Source: GCA-020356105 sp964347475
GTDB taxonomy: Bacteria; Pseudomonadota; Alphaproteobacteria; UBA8366; JADFVY01
Assembly: GCA_964347475.1 (NCBI GenBank)
Contig: CAYFYY010000010.1
Coordinates: 1-64,000 of the forward strand
Direction of reading: 5' to 3'
DNA length: 64,000 nt
Part shown: piece after piece, positions 25,245-33,627 of the stretch
Numbering within the stretch: position 1 is the stretch's first letter
Layout: each line of letters starts with the position of its first letter
Notes under the pieces: model-generated
Told to the model about the DNA's origin: nothing
What the model saw: the letters and a program-made list of their open reading frames with translations, nothing else
The model's database searches: none
Position numbers and translations under genes: made by a program

Positions 25245-25398
25245 ACATAACAAGAGCCGCCAGACCTGCTGGCGGCTCCCTGTCAATTCGACATTTTCCT
25301 CTTTGGCTCCAACCGCCCGCGGTTGCGATCGGTCACCAGGATGCCGTACGGAGTTACGGCGTCTCAATCGGCCGGCCCCCGAAGGGCCTTAGCCTCGA
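25245..25398 (-). ncRNA. Candidate structured small RNA
   Basis: On the minus strand a transcript starting near 25397 would fold into four successive hairpins: 25374-25388 (GGGCC/GGCCC stem), 25343-25360 (GCCGTA/TACGGC), 25310-25325 (CAACCG/CGGTTG), and the final 10-bp stem 25254-25278 (GAGCCGCCAG/CTGGCGGCTC) followed by TTGTTATGTTT, a broken T-tract. A fitting promoter precedes it (25404-25432). There is no credible open frame. It does not match 4.5S, tmRNA or RNase P RNA core motifs as far as can be judged by eye. Family unknown. Confidence 0.42.
25254..25278 (-). terminator. Intrinsic terminator of the candidate small RNA
   Basis: A perfect 10-bp stem (GAGCCGCCAG with CTGGCGGCTC) and a 5-base loop. 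On the minus strand it is followed by TTGTTATGTTT. Confidence 0.55.
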
Positions 25399-25403
25399 TA
25401 CGG

Positions 25404-25432
25404 ATTCTGATACGGTGGCCCGATCACGTCAA
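25404..25432 (-). promoter_or_regulatory. Sigma-70-type promoter of the candidate small RNA
   Basis: On the minus strand: TTGACG at 25432-25427, exactly 17 bases, then CAGAAT at 25409-25404. The -35 matches 5 of 6 and the -10 matches 4 of 6 consensus bases. A start near 25397 is predicted. Confidence 0.45.
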
Positions 25433-25598
25433 GCCAAAGCGGCGCGAACGTGGCACTTCTAGGCAAAATGTGATCGACGTTCGCCGCTTGTTCCGACACG
25501 GCATGGGCTGGCCGAACGGCGCTATTGTGATATGCCGGCGCCGCCGCTAGGGTCCGTCCCGGATCGAGTGGCACCGTTCAAGTATCGGAGGGGTCCCC

Positions 25599-26657
25599 AT
25601 GGCGAAATACAGAGTCGCCGTCATTCCCGGTGACGGCATCGGCAAGGAGGTCGTGCCCGAGGGCATGCAGGTCCTGGAAGCGGTCGGCGGCAAGTTCGGC
25701 GTCGAATTCCAGTGGGACGAGTTCGACTGGAGCTGCGAGCGTTACAAGAGCGTCGGCCGGATGATGCCGGAGGACGGGCTGGACCAGATCCGCAACCACG
25801 ATGCCATCTACCTCGGCGCCGTCGGATTTCCCGGCGTGCCTGACCATGTCTCGCTGTGGGGTCTGTTGATTCCGATCCGGCGCATGTTCCGGCAGTACGT
25901 CAACCTGCGGCCGGTGCGGCTGTTCGAGGGCGTGGCCTCGCCGCTGGCCGGCCGCGCGCCCGGCGACATCGACTTCTACGTCGTGCGCGAGAACGTCGAG
26001 GGCGAATACTCCGAGGTTGGCGGACGATTCAACCACGGCACCGAGGACGAGATGGTCATCCAGGAGAACATCTTCACCCGCAAGGGCGTCGACCGAATCG
26101 TCCGCTATGCCTTCGAGTTGGCCCGCAGCCGGCCGCGCAAGCAGCTGACCTCGGCCACCAAGTCGAACGGCATCTACTACACCATGCCCTATTGGGACGA
26201 GCGGGTGCGCACCGTCGCCGCGGACTATGCCGACGTCAGGTGGAATCAGTTCCACATCGACATCCTGACGGCGCATTTCGTCCAGCACCCCGACTGGTTC
26301 GACGTCGTGGTCGGCAGCAACCTTCTCGGCGACATCCTGTCCGACCTGGGCCCGGCGGTCACCGGCACCATCGGCATCGCGCCGGGCGCCAACATCAACC
26401 CGGAGGGGACGCATCCTTCGATGTTCGAGCCGGTGCACGGCTCCGCCCCCGACATCGCCGGCAAGGGCCTTGCCAACCCGATCGGGCAGATCTGGTCCGG
26501 CGCCATGATGCTCGACCACCTCGGCCACAAGGATGCCCACGATGCCATAGTTTCCGCGATCGAGGCGGTGTTGAAGGACCGGACGGCGCTGACACCGGAC
26601 ATGGGCGGCAAGGCCGACACCAGGGCGCTGGGCCAGGCGATCCGGGACGCCATTTGA
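25599..26657 (+). CDS. Tartrate/D-malate dehydrogenase-like beta-decarboxylating enzyme
   Basis: This 352-residue member of the isocitrate/isopropylmalate dehydrogenase family has IPGDGIGKEVVPEG at the N terminus, GAVGFPGVPDHVSLWGLLIP (substrate loop), NLRPVRLFEG, VVRENVEGEYSEVGG, and GSNLLGDILSDLGP near 235 with the metal aspartates. The LWGLLIPIRRMF sequence is characteristic of the tartrate dehydrogenase/D-malate dehydrogenase (TtuC/DmlA) branch rather than LeuB. It would oxidise tartrate or D-malate with NAD+ and Mn2+. CGGAGGGG precedes the ATG. It heads a run with an M24 peptidase and a MaoC protein. Confidence 0.87.
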   Translation: MAKYRVAVIPGDGIGKEVVPEGMQVLEAVGGKFGVEFQWDEFDWSCERYKSVGRMMPEDGLDQIRNHDAIYLGAVGFPGVPDHVSLWGLLIPIRRMFRQYVNLRPVRLFEGVASPLAGRAPGDIDFYVVRENVEGEYSEVGGRFNHGTEDEMVIQENIFTRKGVDRIVRYAFELARSRPRKQLTSATKSNGIYYTMPYWDERVRTVAADYADVRWNQFHIDILTAHFVQHPDWFDVVVGSNLLGDILSDLGPAVTGTIGIAPGANINPEGTHPSMFEPVHGSAPDIAGKGLANPIGQIWSGAMMLDHLGHKDAHDAIVSAIEAVLKDRTALTPDMGGKADTRALGQAIRDAI

Positions 26658-26672
26658 GCGCGGGCCGCTGAC

Positions 26673-27842
26673 ATGAGCGACGCGCCGGCGCGCGGCTTTT
26701 CCATCGCCGAATTCGAGGCGCGGGCAGAGCGCGCGCGGGCGCTGATGACCGGACACGAGCTCGATGCGCTGCTGGTAACCCAGGAGCAGCACGTCCGGTA
26801 TTTCACCGGTTTCGATTCGCAGTTCTGGGCCTCGCCGACGCGCCCGTGGTTCGTTATCGTGCCGCGGGAAGCCGCGTTGATCGCCGTGATCCCCGAGATC
26901 GGCGCGGCGGGCATGGCGGCGACCTGGGTCGAGGATATCCGCGCCTGGCCCGCCCCGGTGCCGGAGGACGACGGGGTGACGCTGCTGGCCGACGCGCTTT
27001 CGGGGCTGCCGCGGCGCTTCGGGCGCATCGGTGCCGAGATGGGGCCGGAGATGGTGCTGCGCATGCCGGCGGTCGATTTTCTGCGCGTCGGCGAGATGAT
27101 CGCGCCGCTGGCCTTCGCCGACGGCACCGCCGTGCTGCGAGCCCTGCGCGGCGTCAAATCGCCGGCCGAAATCGACAAGATACGCCATGTCTGTCGGCTG
27201 ACATCGGAGGCCTTCCTGGCCTTGCCCTCGAAACTCTCCGCCGGCATGACCGAATGGGAGGCGTGCCGCGAGATGCGCATCGAGGTGTTGCGCCGTGGTG
27301 CCGACTCCTCGCCCTACATGATGGGAGTCGCAGGGCCGGGCGGCTACGACAACATCATCATGGGCCCACGGCAGAAATCGATCGGCGCGGGCGACATCCT
27401 GATCATCGACACCGGGACGGTGTTCGACGGCTACTTCTGCGATTTCGACCGCAATTTCGCCTTCGGTGCGGCTGACGAGGCGGCGCAGTGCGCCCATGAC
27501 ACGGTCTGGCGGGCCACCGAGGCCGGTATCCGGGCCGCGCGCCCCGGCGCCACGACCAGCGATCTGTGGCGTGCCATGGCGAAGGTGCTGGAGGAGGGCG
27601 GATCGCGCGGCAACAACGTCGGCCGCATGGGTCACGGGCTCGGCCTGCAGCTGACGGAGTGGCCGTCGAACCGGCCCGGCGACGATACTGGCCTCGTCCC
27701 CGGCATGGTGCTGACGATCGAGCCGGGAATGGAATTCGGGGCAGGTCGCATGATGGTCCACGAAGAGGACATCGTCGTTACGGAAGACGGCTGTGAACTC
27801 CTGACGATCCGTGCCGGGCGGGAGCTGCCCGTGGTAGGCTAG
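26673..27842 (+). CDS. M24-family metallopeptidase (Xaa-Pro peptidase-like)
   Basis: This 389-residue protein has a creatinase-type N-terminal domain (residues ~12-150, with VTQEQHVRYFTGFDSQFW) and a pita-bread M24 domain. Metal ligands are visible: D in IIDTGTVFDGY, D in FCDFDRNFAF, H in GHGLGLQLTEWPS, E in TIEPGMEFG and E in MVHEEDIVV. This set is complete, so a dinuclear metallo-aminopeptidase, prolidase or creatinase-like amidinohydrolase (for example an ectoine hydrolase relative) is likely. The gene starts 15 bp after the tartrate dehydrogenase-like gene and is cotranscribed with it. Substrate not assigned. Confidence 0.87.
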   Translation: MSDAPARGFSIAEFEARAERARALMTGHELDALLVTQEQHVRYFTGFDSQFWASPTRPWFVIVPREAALIAVIPEIGAAGMAATWVEDIRAWPAPVPEDDGVTLLADALSGLPRRFGRIGAEMGPEMVLRMPAVDFLRVGEMIAPLAFADGTAVLRALRGVKSPAEIDKIRHVCRLTSEAFLALPSKLSAGMTEWEACREMRIEVLRRGADSSPYMMGVAGPGGYDNIIMGPRQKSIGAGDILIIDTGTVFDGYFCDFDRNFAFGAADEAAQCAHDTVWRATEAGIRAARPGATTSDLWRAMAKVLEEGGSRGNNVGRMGHGLGLQLTEWPSNRPGDDTGLVPGMVLTIEPGMEFGAGRMMVHEEDIVVTEDGCELLTIRAGRELPVVG

Positions 27843-27865
27843 GCGAGGCTGGATAGAGAGGGGCC

Positions 27866-28327
27866 ATGCACACGCGCTGGTTCGAGGAGTTCCAGGTCGG
27901 CGACCGCTTCGAAAGCCGAGGCGCGACGTTGACCGAGTCGCAGATCGTCGATTTCGCGCTGACCTACGATCCGCAGCAGATGCACGTGAATGCGGCCGCT
28001 GCCGCCGAGGGAATGTTCGGCGGGCTGATTGCCAGCGGCTTCCAGACCCTGGCGCTGAGCTTCCGGCTGTTCTTCGACCTCGGTCTGATGGAGCGATCCA
28101 ATATCGTCGGGCCGGGGATGGATGAGGTGCGCTGGCTTGCGCCGGTGCGTCCGGGCGATACCTTGAAGAGCGTCGTCGAGGTCCTGGAGGCACGCGAGTC
28201 CCGCTCCAAGACGGACCGCGGCACCGTGCGGTTCGGATTTACCGTAAAGAACCAGCACGGCGATACCGTGCTGACCTATCAGGCGCTGACCATTATCCGC
28301 AGGCGGCCCGACAGCACCGTCGGCTAA
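27866..28327 (+). CDS. MaoC-like (R)-specific hydratase
   Basis: This 153-residue hot-dog fold protein has the hydratase motif TYDPQQMHVNAAAA, which supplies the catalytic Asp and His of MaoC/PhaJ proteins, and FGGLIASGFQTLALSFRL. Family members hydrate trans-2-enoyl-CoA to (R)-3-hydroxyacyl-CoA or act on related thioesters. AGAGAGGGGCC precedes the ATG. It is 23 bp after the M24 peptidase gene and likely ends that operon. The catalytic His is in the spaced form D-P-Q-Q-M-H; function on a specific CoA ester cannot be told. Confidence 0.86.
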   Translation: MHTRWFEEFQVGDRFESRGATLTESQIVDFALTYDPQQMHVNAAAAAEGMFGGLIASGFQTLALSFRLFFDLGLMERSNIVGPGMDEVRWLAPVRPGDTLKSVVEVLEARESRSKTDRGTVRFGFTVKNQHGDTVLTYQALTIIRRRPDSTVG

Positions 28328-28378
28328 AATCGGCGTGCACCCCTGCGGCGGCTTGCGGCTGGGCGTGGGAGGACAGGG

Positions 28379-30211
28379 ATGGGGCTGGACGTCCACATCA
28401 TCCAGATGTCGGTGGTGTTCGCGCTCTGCGCCGGCGGCCTCTATCTCTATGCGAGCGAACGGGTCAGCTACGAGCTGACGTCGCTCCTCGTCCTGTCGGC
28501 TCTGGTGGTGTTGTTCGAAATGCTGCCGGTCGAGGGGATGGGCCTCGGGCGCTTGCTCGCGGGCTTCGGCAATCCGGCGTTGATTGCCGTGCTGGCGCTG
28601 CTCGTTGTCGGCCAGGGCCTGGCGACGACCGGTGCGCTGGGCCGTGGCGCCTGGGTGCTGCTCAAATTGACCCGGGGCAACGCGGCCGGGTCGGTGGCCC
28701 TGTCGCTCGTGGTGGTGGCGGTCGTCAGCGCGTTTCTCAACAATACGCCGGTGGTCCTGATCTTCATTCCGATCATGCAGGCGCTGGCCGAGAAGCTGGG
28801 CCACGGGCCGGGCCGCACCATGATGCCGCTAAGTTTCGCGGCGATCCTGGGCGGCATGACGACGCTTCTGGGTTCGTCGACGAACCTGCTGGTGTCGGGC
28901 ACGCTCGTCACCCTCGGCGAGGCACCGATCGGGTTCTTCGATTTCCTGATCCCGGGCAGCCTGCTCGCCGTCGTGGGATTGCTGTACCTGCTGTTGATCG
29001 CGCCGCGGCTGCTGCCCGATCGTGCGGGCGGCGGCCCGCAGCTGCCTGTCTCGGGCAAGCAGTTCGTGGCGCAGGTCACCATCGGCGACGGTTCGCGGCT
29101 GGTTGGCGCGCAATCGAAGCTCGGCGTGTTCGAATCCTTGCCGCAAATCACCGTTCTCATGATCCAGCGCGGCGAGCGCGCGATCCTGCCGCCGTTCGAC
29201 GACGTGACCCTGCAGCCGGGCGACCTGGTCGTGGTGGCCGCGACCCGGAAAACCCTTACCGAAACCCTGCATGACGATCCGCATCTCCTGCATCCGGATG
29301 CCCCCGGGGGCGAATCGGACGAGCAGCGGGAGGACGCCCGGTCGCGGGCCCATGGCGACCAGGTGATGGCGGAGGTCATGGTGCCGCCGGCGTCGCCCAT
29401 GGTCGGCCGCACGCTCGAGCGGATCGGTTTCCGCTACCGGCTTGGCTGTATCGTGCTGGGCATCGAGCGGCGCAGCCGCATGCTGCGGCGGCGCATCACG
29501 GAAATTCCGCTGCAGGCGGGCGATGTGTTGCTGATCCAGGGACGGGACGGCGACATCAAGGCGCTGCGGAACAACCGCGATGTCCTGCTGATGGAATGGT
29601 CGGCCGCCGCCCTGCCGTCGGTCCACCATGCCAAGCGTGCCATCGCGATCTTCCTGTGCGTGGTCGCGGCCGCGGCCAGCGGCGTGTTGCCGATCGCGGC
29701 GGCGGCTGTGATGGGGGCCGCCGCCATGCTTGCGACCGGTGTGCTCGGACTGCGCGAGGCCACGCGCGCACTCGACTCGCGCATCGTCATGATGGTCGCG
29801 GCCGCACTGGCGCTGGGCGAGTCGCTGCAGGCCACCGGCGGCGCGCGGTTTCTGGCCGGTCAGATGCTGGCGCTGCTGGACGGCAGCGACCCCGCCACGA
29901 TCCTGAGCGCCCTGTTCCTGCTGGTGGCGCTGCTCACCAATCTCGTCACCAACAACGCTATGGCGGTCCTGTTCACGCCCATTGCGATCGGCATGGCGAA
30001 CGGTCTTGGGGTTCCGGTGGAGCCGTTCGCCATCACGGTGCTGCTGGGGGCCAACTGCTCGTTCGCCTCGCCCATGGGCTACCAGACCAATCTGCTGATC
30101 ATGGTTCCGGGGCACTACCGGTTCCGCGACTTCGTCACGGCCGGCCTGCCCCTCCTGTTCCTGCTTTGGGTGGTATTCACGGTGTTCGCGCCGGGATATT
30201 ATGGATTGTAG
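28379..30211 (+). CDS. SLC13-type permease with two TrkA-C domains, copy 1
   Basis: This 610-residue membrane transporter of the divalent anion:Na+ symporter superfamily has N-terminal spans with LGSSTNLLVSGTL near 165, two cytoplasmic RCK/TrkA-C domains between ~215 and ~405 (GDGSRLVGAQSKLGVF; MVGRTLERIGFRYRLG), then C-terminal spans with VTNNAMAVLFTPIAIG and FASPMGYQTNLLIMVPG. Such proteins move sulfate, dicarboxylates or similar anions, and the TrkA-C parts probably bind a regulatory ligand. It starts 51 bp after the MaoC gene. A second, very similar gene follows at 30453. Confidence 0.88.
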   Translation: MGLDVHIIQMSVVFALCAGGLYLYASERVSYELTSLLVLSALVVLFEMLPVEGMGLGRLLAGFGNPALIAVLALLVVGQGLATTGALGRGAWVLLKLTRGNAAGSVALSLVVVAVVSAFLNNTPVVLIFIPIMQALAEKLGHGPGRTMMPLSFAAILGGMTTLLGSSTNLLVSGTLVTLGEAPIGFFDFLIPGSLLAVVGLLYLLLIAPRLLPDRAGGGPQLPVSGKQFVAQVTIGDGSRLVGAQSKLGVFESLPQITVLMIQRGERAILPPFDDVTLQPGDLVVVAATRKTLTETLHDDPHLLHPDAPGGESDEQREDARSRAHGDQVMAEVMVPPASPMVGRTLERIGFRYRLGCIVLGIERRSRMLRRRITEIPLQAGDVLLIQGRDGDIKALRNNRDVLLMEWSAAALPSVHHAKRAIAIFLCVVAAAASGVLPIAAAAVMGAAAMLATGVLGLREATRALDSRIVMMVAAALALGESLQATGGARFLAGQMLALLDGSDPATILSALFLLVALLTNLVTNNAMAVLFTPIAIGMANGLGVPVEPFAITVLLGANCSFASPMGYQTNLLIMVPGHYRFRDFVTAGLPLLFLLWVVFTVFAPGYYGL

Positions 30212-30452
30212 GCTTGCTGACGTCGCCGCGACCGGGACAGACGGCACGGCGCATGGTCGTGGTGTCGGAAGCGGGCAAGACTTGCGGCTGGGCGGATCGC
30301 GCTGCGGTGCGGTCCGGCCCTGACGCGGACCACCGTGGCGGCGGAACCGCGGCAAGCGGCGAGGCGTCAAGAAGCGCCTGCGGACGGCTGGCGGCGGGTT
30401 GGAATCCGGCCGCGTGCAACCGAAACGCGTCCGCTTGAGGGGGCAGGAGGCG

Positions 30453-32306
30453 ATGGCGGAAATCGGTGGCGGGATGTTCCAGATGACGGCGGTCTTCATC
30501 CTGATCGTCGTTGCCCTCGCCTTTTACGCGACCGAAAAGCTGTCCTTCGAGCTGACCTCGCTGGCGGTGATCTGCGCGCTGCTGCTGCTGTTCCATTTCG
30601 CGCCCGTGTCGGGACCCGACGGCGTCAATCGCCTGGGCGCGGAACGGATCCTGTCCGGCTTCGCCAATCCCGCCCTGATCACCGTGCTGGCGCTGCTGGT
30701 GGTCGGCGACGGGCTGTCGCGGACCGGTGCACTCGGCCAGGGCGCCTGGCTGCTGCTGCGCGCGATGCGAGGGCACGCGGCGGCCAGCATCGGGCTGGCC
30801 CTGTTCACCGTGCTCGCGGTCAGCGCGTTCCTCAACAATATTCCTGTCGTCGTGATCTTCATCCCGATCATGCAGGCGCTCGCCGAAAAGGTCGGCCAGG
30901 GCGCGGGGCGCTACATGATGCCACTGAGCTTTGCGGCGATCCTCGGCGGCATGACCACGCTGATCGGCTCGTCGACCAACCTTCTGGTCTCCGGCATGCT
31001 GGTGGAACTCGGCGAGCGGCCGTTCGCCTTCTTCGACTTCACCGTTCCCGGCCTGGTTCTCGCGCTCAGCGGCCTTGCCTATGTCATGATCATCGCGCCC
31101 CGGCTGCTCCCGGACCGCGAGCCGCCGCTCGGCACGCTGCCGGTATCCGGACGCCAGTTCGTGGCCCAGATCAGGGTCACGGAAGAATCCCGGCTGGTCG
31201 GCGAGGAATCGAACCTTGGGGTGTTTCCCGGCTTGCCCGACATCACCGTCCTGATGATCCAGCGCGAGGACCAGACCTTCATGCCGCCTTTCGAGGACGT
31301 GACGCTGGCGCCGGACGATATCCTCGTGGTGGCGGCCACGCGCAAGACGCTGACCGATGCGCTGAAGAACGATTCCCGCCTGCTGCATCCGGAGATCCCG
31401 GAACCCGTCGCCGGATCGGACGGCGAGGACGAGCGGCGCTGGACCTCGGGCGGTCAGACCCTTGCCGAGGTGATGGTGCCGCCGAGCTCGCCGATGGTCG
31501 GACGGACCTTGGAACGCATCGGTTTTCGCTTCCGTCATCATTGTATCGTGCTCGGCATCGAGCGGCGCAGCCGCATGCTGCGCCGTCGCATCACGGAGAT
31601 CCCGCTCGAGGCCGGCGACGTGCTGCTGATCCAGGGTCGCGCCGACGACGTTCTGGCGCTGCGCGGCAACCGCGACGTGCTGCTCATGGAGTGGTCCGCG
31701 GCTGCGCTGCCCGAACTGCACTACGCGAAGCGCGCGAGTGCGATCTTCCTTGGCGTCGTGATTGCCGCCGCGTCCGGGGCGCTGCCCATCGTCGTCGCCG
31801 CGGCGACCGGTGCGGCGGCAATGGTGCTGAGCGGTGCGCTCAGCATGCGCGAGGCGGTCCGCGCTCTCGACTTCCAGATCATTCTGACGATCGCCGCCGC
31901 CCTCGCCCTCGGAGCGGCGATGCAGGAGACCGGCGGCGCCGATTTCCTGGCCGGCCTTCTGCTCGGGCTGCTGGACGGGGCCCCGCCCGTCGTTATCCTG
32001 TCAGCCTTCTTCCTTCTCGTCGGCAGCCTCGCGAACATCATCAGCACCAAGGCGACGGCGGTGCTGTTCACGCCCATCGCCGTCGGCATCGCACACGGCC
32101 TGGGCGTGCCGGCAGAGGTTTTCGCCGTGGCCGTGGTATTCGCGGCGAACTGTTCGTTCGCGTCGCCGATCGGCTACCAGACGAACCTGCTCGTGATGGT
32201 GCCGGGTCATTATCGTTTCATCGATTTCGTGAAGGCGGGCGCGCCCCTGCTCGTGCTCGTGTGGATCGTCTTCACGCTGTTCGCGCCCTGGTACTACGGT
32301 ATCTAG
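30453..32306 (+). CDS. SLC13-type permease with two TrkA-C domains, copy 2
   Basis: This 617-residue paralogue of the preceding transporter is colinear along its whole length (SFAAILGGMTTLIGSSTN, LEVMVPPSSPMVGRTLERIG-like linker, ANCSFASPIGYQTNLLVM). In the second inverted repeat the motif reads STKATAVLFTPIAVG where copy 1 has TNNAMAV; this asparagine-rich tip usually helps form the substrate/Na+ site. Start 30453 (MAEIGGGMFQ) has GAGGGGG 9 bases upstream; the frame is open to a TTG at 30399. The 241-bp gap to copy 1 has no other gene. Likely a recent tandem duplication with diverging substrate use. Confidence 0.88.
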   Translation: MAEIGGGMFQMTAVFILIVVALAFYATEKLSFELTSLAVICALLLLFHFAPVSGPDGVNRLGAERILSGFANPALITVLALLVVGDGLSRTGALGQGAWLLLRAMRGHAAASIGLALFTVLAVSAFLNNIPVVVIFIPIMQALAEKVGQGAGRYMMPLSFAAILGGMTTLIGSSTNLLVSGMLVELGERPFAFFDFTVPGLVLALSGLAYVMIIAPRLLPDREPPLGTLPVSGRQFVAQIRVTEESRLVGEESNLGVFPGLPDITVLMIQREDQTFMPPFEDVTLAPDDILVVAATRKTLTDALKNDSRLLHPEIPEPVAGSDGEDERRWTSGGQTLAEVMVPPSSPMVGRTLERIGFRFRHHCIVLGIERRSRMLRRRITEIPLEAGDVLLIQGRADDVLALRGNRDVLLMEWSAAALPELHYAKRASAIFLGVVIAAASGALPIVVAAATGAAAMVLSGALSMREAVRALDFQIILTIAAALALGAAMQETGGADFLAGLLLGLLDGAPPVVILSAFFLLVGSLANIISTKATAVLFTPIAVGIAHGLGVPAEVFAVAVVFAANCSFASPIGYQTNLLVMVPGHYRFIDFVKAGAPLLVLVWIVFTLFAPWYYGI

Positions 32307-32321
32307 CGGCAAGGACCTGCG

Positions 32322-32338
32322 TTGTTGCAGCGCAACAA
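32322..32338. promoter_or_regulatory. Perfect inverted repeat TTGTTGC-AGC-GCAACAA
   Basis: Seven-base arms with a 3-base centre, 16 bp after the permease stop and 7 bp before the TTGACG of the serC promoter. It may be a weak terminator (no T-run follows) or an operator for serC-serA. Confidence 0.4.
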
Positions 32339-32344
32339 TAAACG

Positions 32345-32373
32345 TTGACGCACCATACGCCCGTTCATAATCT
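32345..32373 (+). promoter_or_regulatory. Probable promoter of serC-serA
   Basis: TTGACG at 32345-32350 is followed by CATAAT at 32366-32371 (15-base spacer) or TAATCT at 32368-32373 (17-base spacer). It lies 78 bases before serC in the only gap between the permease and serine genes. Confidence 0.45.
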
Positions 32374-32450
32374 CCGGTCTCGCCGCAATTCGGCGCACGC
32401 GGGTTTCCGTTTGCGCGCCGCAGCGTCGTTGGCAGTGACAGGGTGACGCC

Positions 32451-33611
32451 ATGACCAGACCCGACAGGAAACCGAATCGCGCCTTCTTTTCGTCCGGCCC
32501 CTGTGCCAAACGGCCGGGCTGGTCGCCTGCCGTGCTGGCCGACGCCTGGACCGGGCGGTCCCATCGCGCTGTCGGCGGCAAGGCGAAGCTGCAGGAGGTC
32601 ATCGACCGCAGCCGTGCCATTCTCGGCGTCCCGGACGACTACCGCCTGGCGATCGTGCCGGCCTCGGACACCGGCGCGATCGAGATGGCGCTCTGGTCGC
32701 TGCTCGGCGCGCGCGGTGTCGACATGTTGGCGTGGGAGAGTTTCGGCAGGGGCTGGGTCACCGATGTTACGCAACAGCTCAAGCTCGAAGACGTCCGGAT
32801 CGTCGACGCCGATTACGGGGCGCTGCCCGACCTTGCCGCGGTCGACCCGGCGCGGGACGTCGTTTTCACCTGGAACGGGACGACCAGCGGCGTCTGCGTG
32901 CCCGACGGCGACTGGATCGCGGTCGACCGCACGGGCCTTGCGATCTGCGATGCCACCTCGGCCGTGTTCGCCATGGACCTGCCGTGGGACAGGCTCGATG
33001 TGGCCACCTGGTCGTGGCAGAAGGTGCTCGGCGGCGAGGGGGCGCACGGCATGCTGGCGCTGAGCCCGCGGGCGGTCGAGCGGCTGGAAAGCTACGCGCC
33101 GCCGTGGCCGCTGCCGAAGATCTTTCGGTTGACCAAGGGCGGCAAGCTGATCGACGGCGTATTCCGTGGCGAGACCATCAACACGCCCTCGATGCTATGC
33201 GTCGAGGATGCGATCGATTCCCTGAAATGGGCGGAGGAGATCGGCGGCCTGCCGGCGCTGATCGAGCGATCCCGGGCCAATCTCGCCGCCGTCGCCGCCT
33301 GGGTCGAGGTGACGCCCTGGGTGGCGTTCCTCGCGCGCGACCCGGCCACCCGGTCGTCCACCTCGATCTGCCTTGCGCTCACCGATACCGGGCTGTTGAC
33401 AGGCGATGCGGCGGCAACGGCTCCGAAGAAGATCGCCAGCCTGCTCGACCGCGAGGGCATCGCGTACGATATAGCCGGGTATCGCGATGCGCCGCCCGGC
33501 CTGCGGATCTGGGGCGGGGCCACGGTCGATCCGCTCGACATGCGTATCCTGATGCCGTGGATCGAGTGGGCGTACGGGGAGACCTGCCTGGCCCCTGCCG
33601 CGGCCCAGTGA
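32451..33611 (+). CDS. serC: Phosphoserine aminotransferase
   Basis: This 386-residue PLP enzyme of the class V fold makes phosphoserine from 3-phosphohydroxypyruvate and glutamate. Visible are FSSGPCAKRPGW at the N terminus, ATSAVFAMDLPWDRLDV, and the PLP lysine in WSWQKVLGGEGAHGML near residue 195. The length and the shape of the N terminus match the alphaproteobacterial SerC type. It is followed 16 bp later by serA, the preceding step of the same pathway, so the two form a serine biosynthesis operon. Confidence 0.95.
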   Translation: MTRPDRKPNRAFFSSGPCAKRPGWSPAVLADAWTGRSHRAVGGKAKLQEVIDRSRAILGVPDDYRLAIVPASDTGAIEMALWSLLGARGVDMLAWESFGRGWVTDVTQQLKLEDVRIVDADYGALPDLAAVDPARDVVFTWNGTTSGVCVPDGDWIAVDRTGLAICDATSAVFAMDLPWDRLDVATWSWQKVLGGEGAHGMLALSPRAVERLESYAPPWPLPKIFRLTKGGKLIDGVFRGETINTPSMLCVEDAIDSLKWAEEIGGLPALIERSRANLAAVAAWVEVTPWVAFLARDPATRSSTSICLALTDTGLLTGDAAATAPKKIASLLDREGIAYDIAGYRDAPPGLRIWGGATVDPLDMRILMPWIEWAYGETCLAPAAAQ

Positions 33612-33627
33612 GATGGACGGAACGACC

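Larger units (their letters stand above)
24810..25598. other. 789-bp non-coding region rich in hairpins
   Basis: No supported protein gene lies here; the long open frames are Arg/Pro/Ser-rich and lack ribosome sites. Contents left to right: two adjacent stem-loops (24922-24936 CTGAGA-ATG-TCTCAG, and 24940-24975 with arms TGTAGGCG / CGCCTACA); an imperfect 102-bp inverted repeat of dispersed type (25109-25210); and a candidate minus-strand small RNA with promoter and terminator (25245-25432). Bases 25433-25598 lead into the next gene, with GTATCGGAGGGG just before its start. Confidence 0.7.

Noticed and set aside
25170..25367. 65-residue minus-strand frame inside the candidate small RNA region
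   Set aside because: It runs through the terminator stem and into the dispersed repeat, has no ribosome site, and its composition looks random.
24844..25392. 182-residue plus-strand frame in the non-coding region
   Set aside because: Arg/Ser/Pro-rich, no ribosome site, and it crosses the inverted repeat and the terminator hairpin of the candidate RNA.
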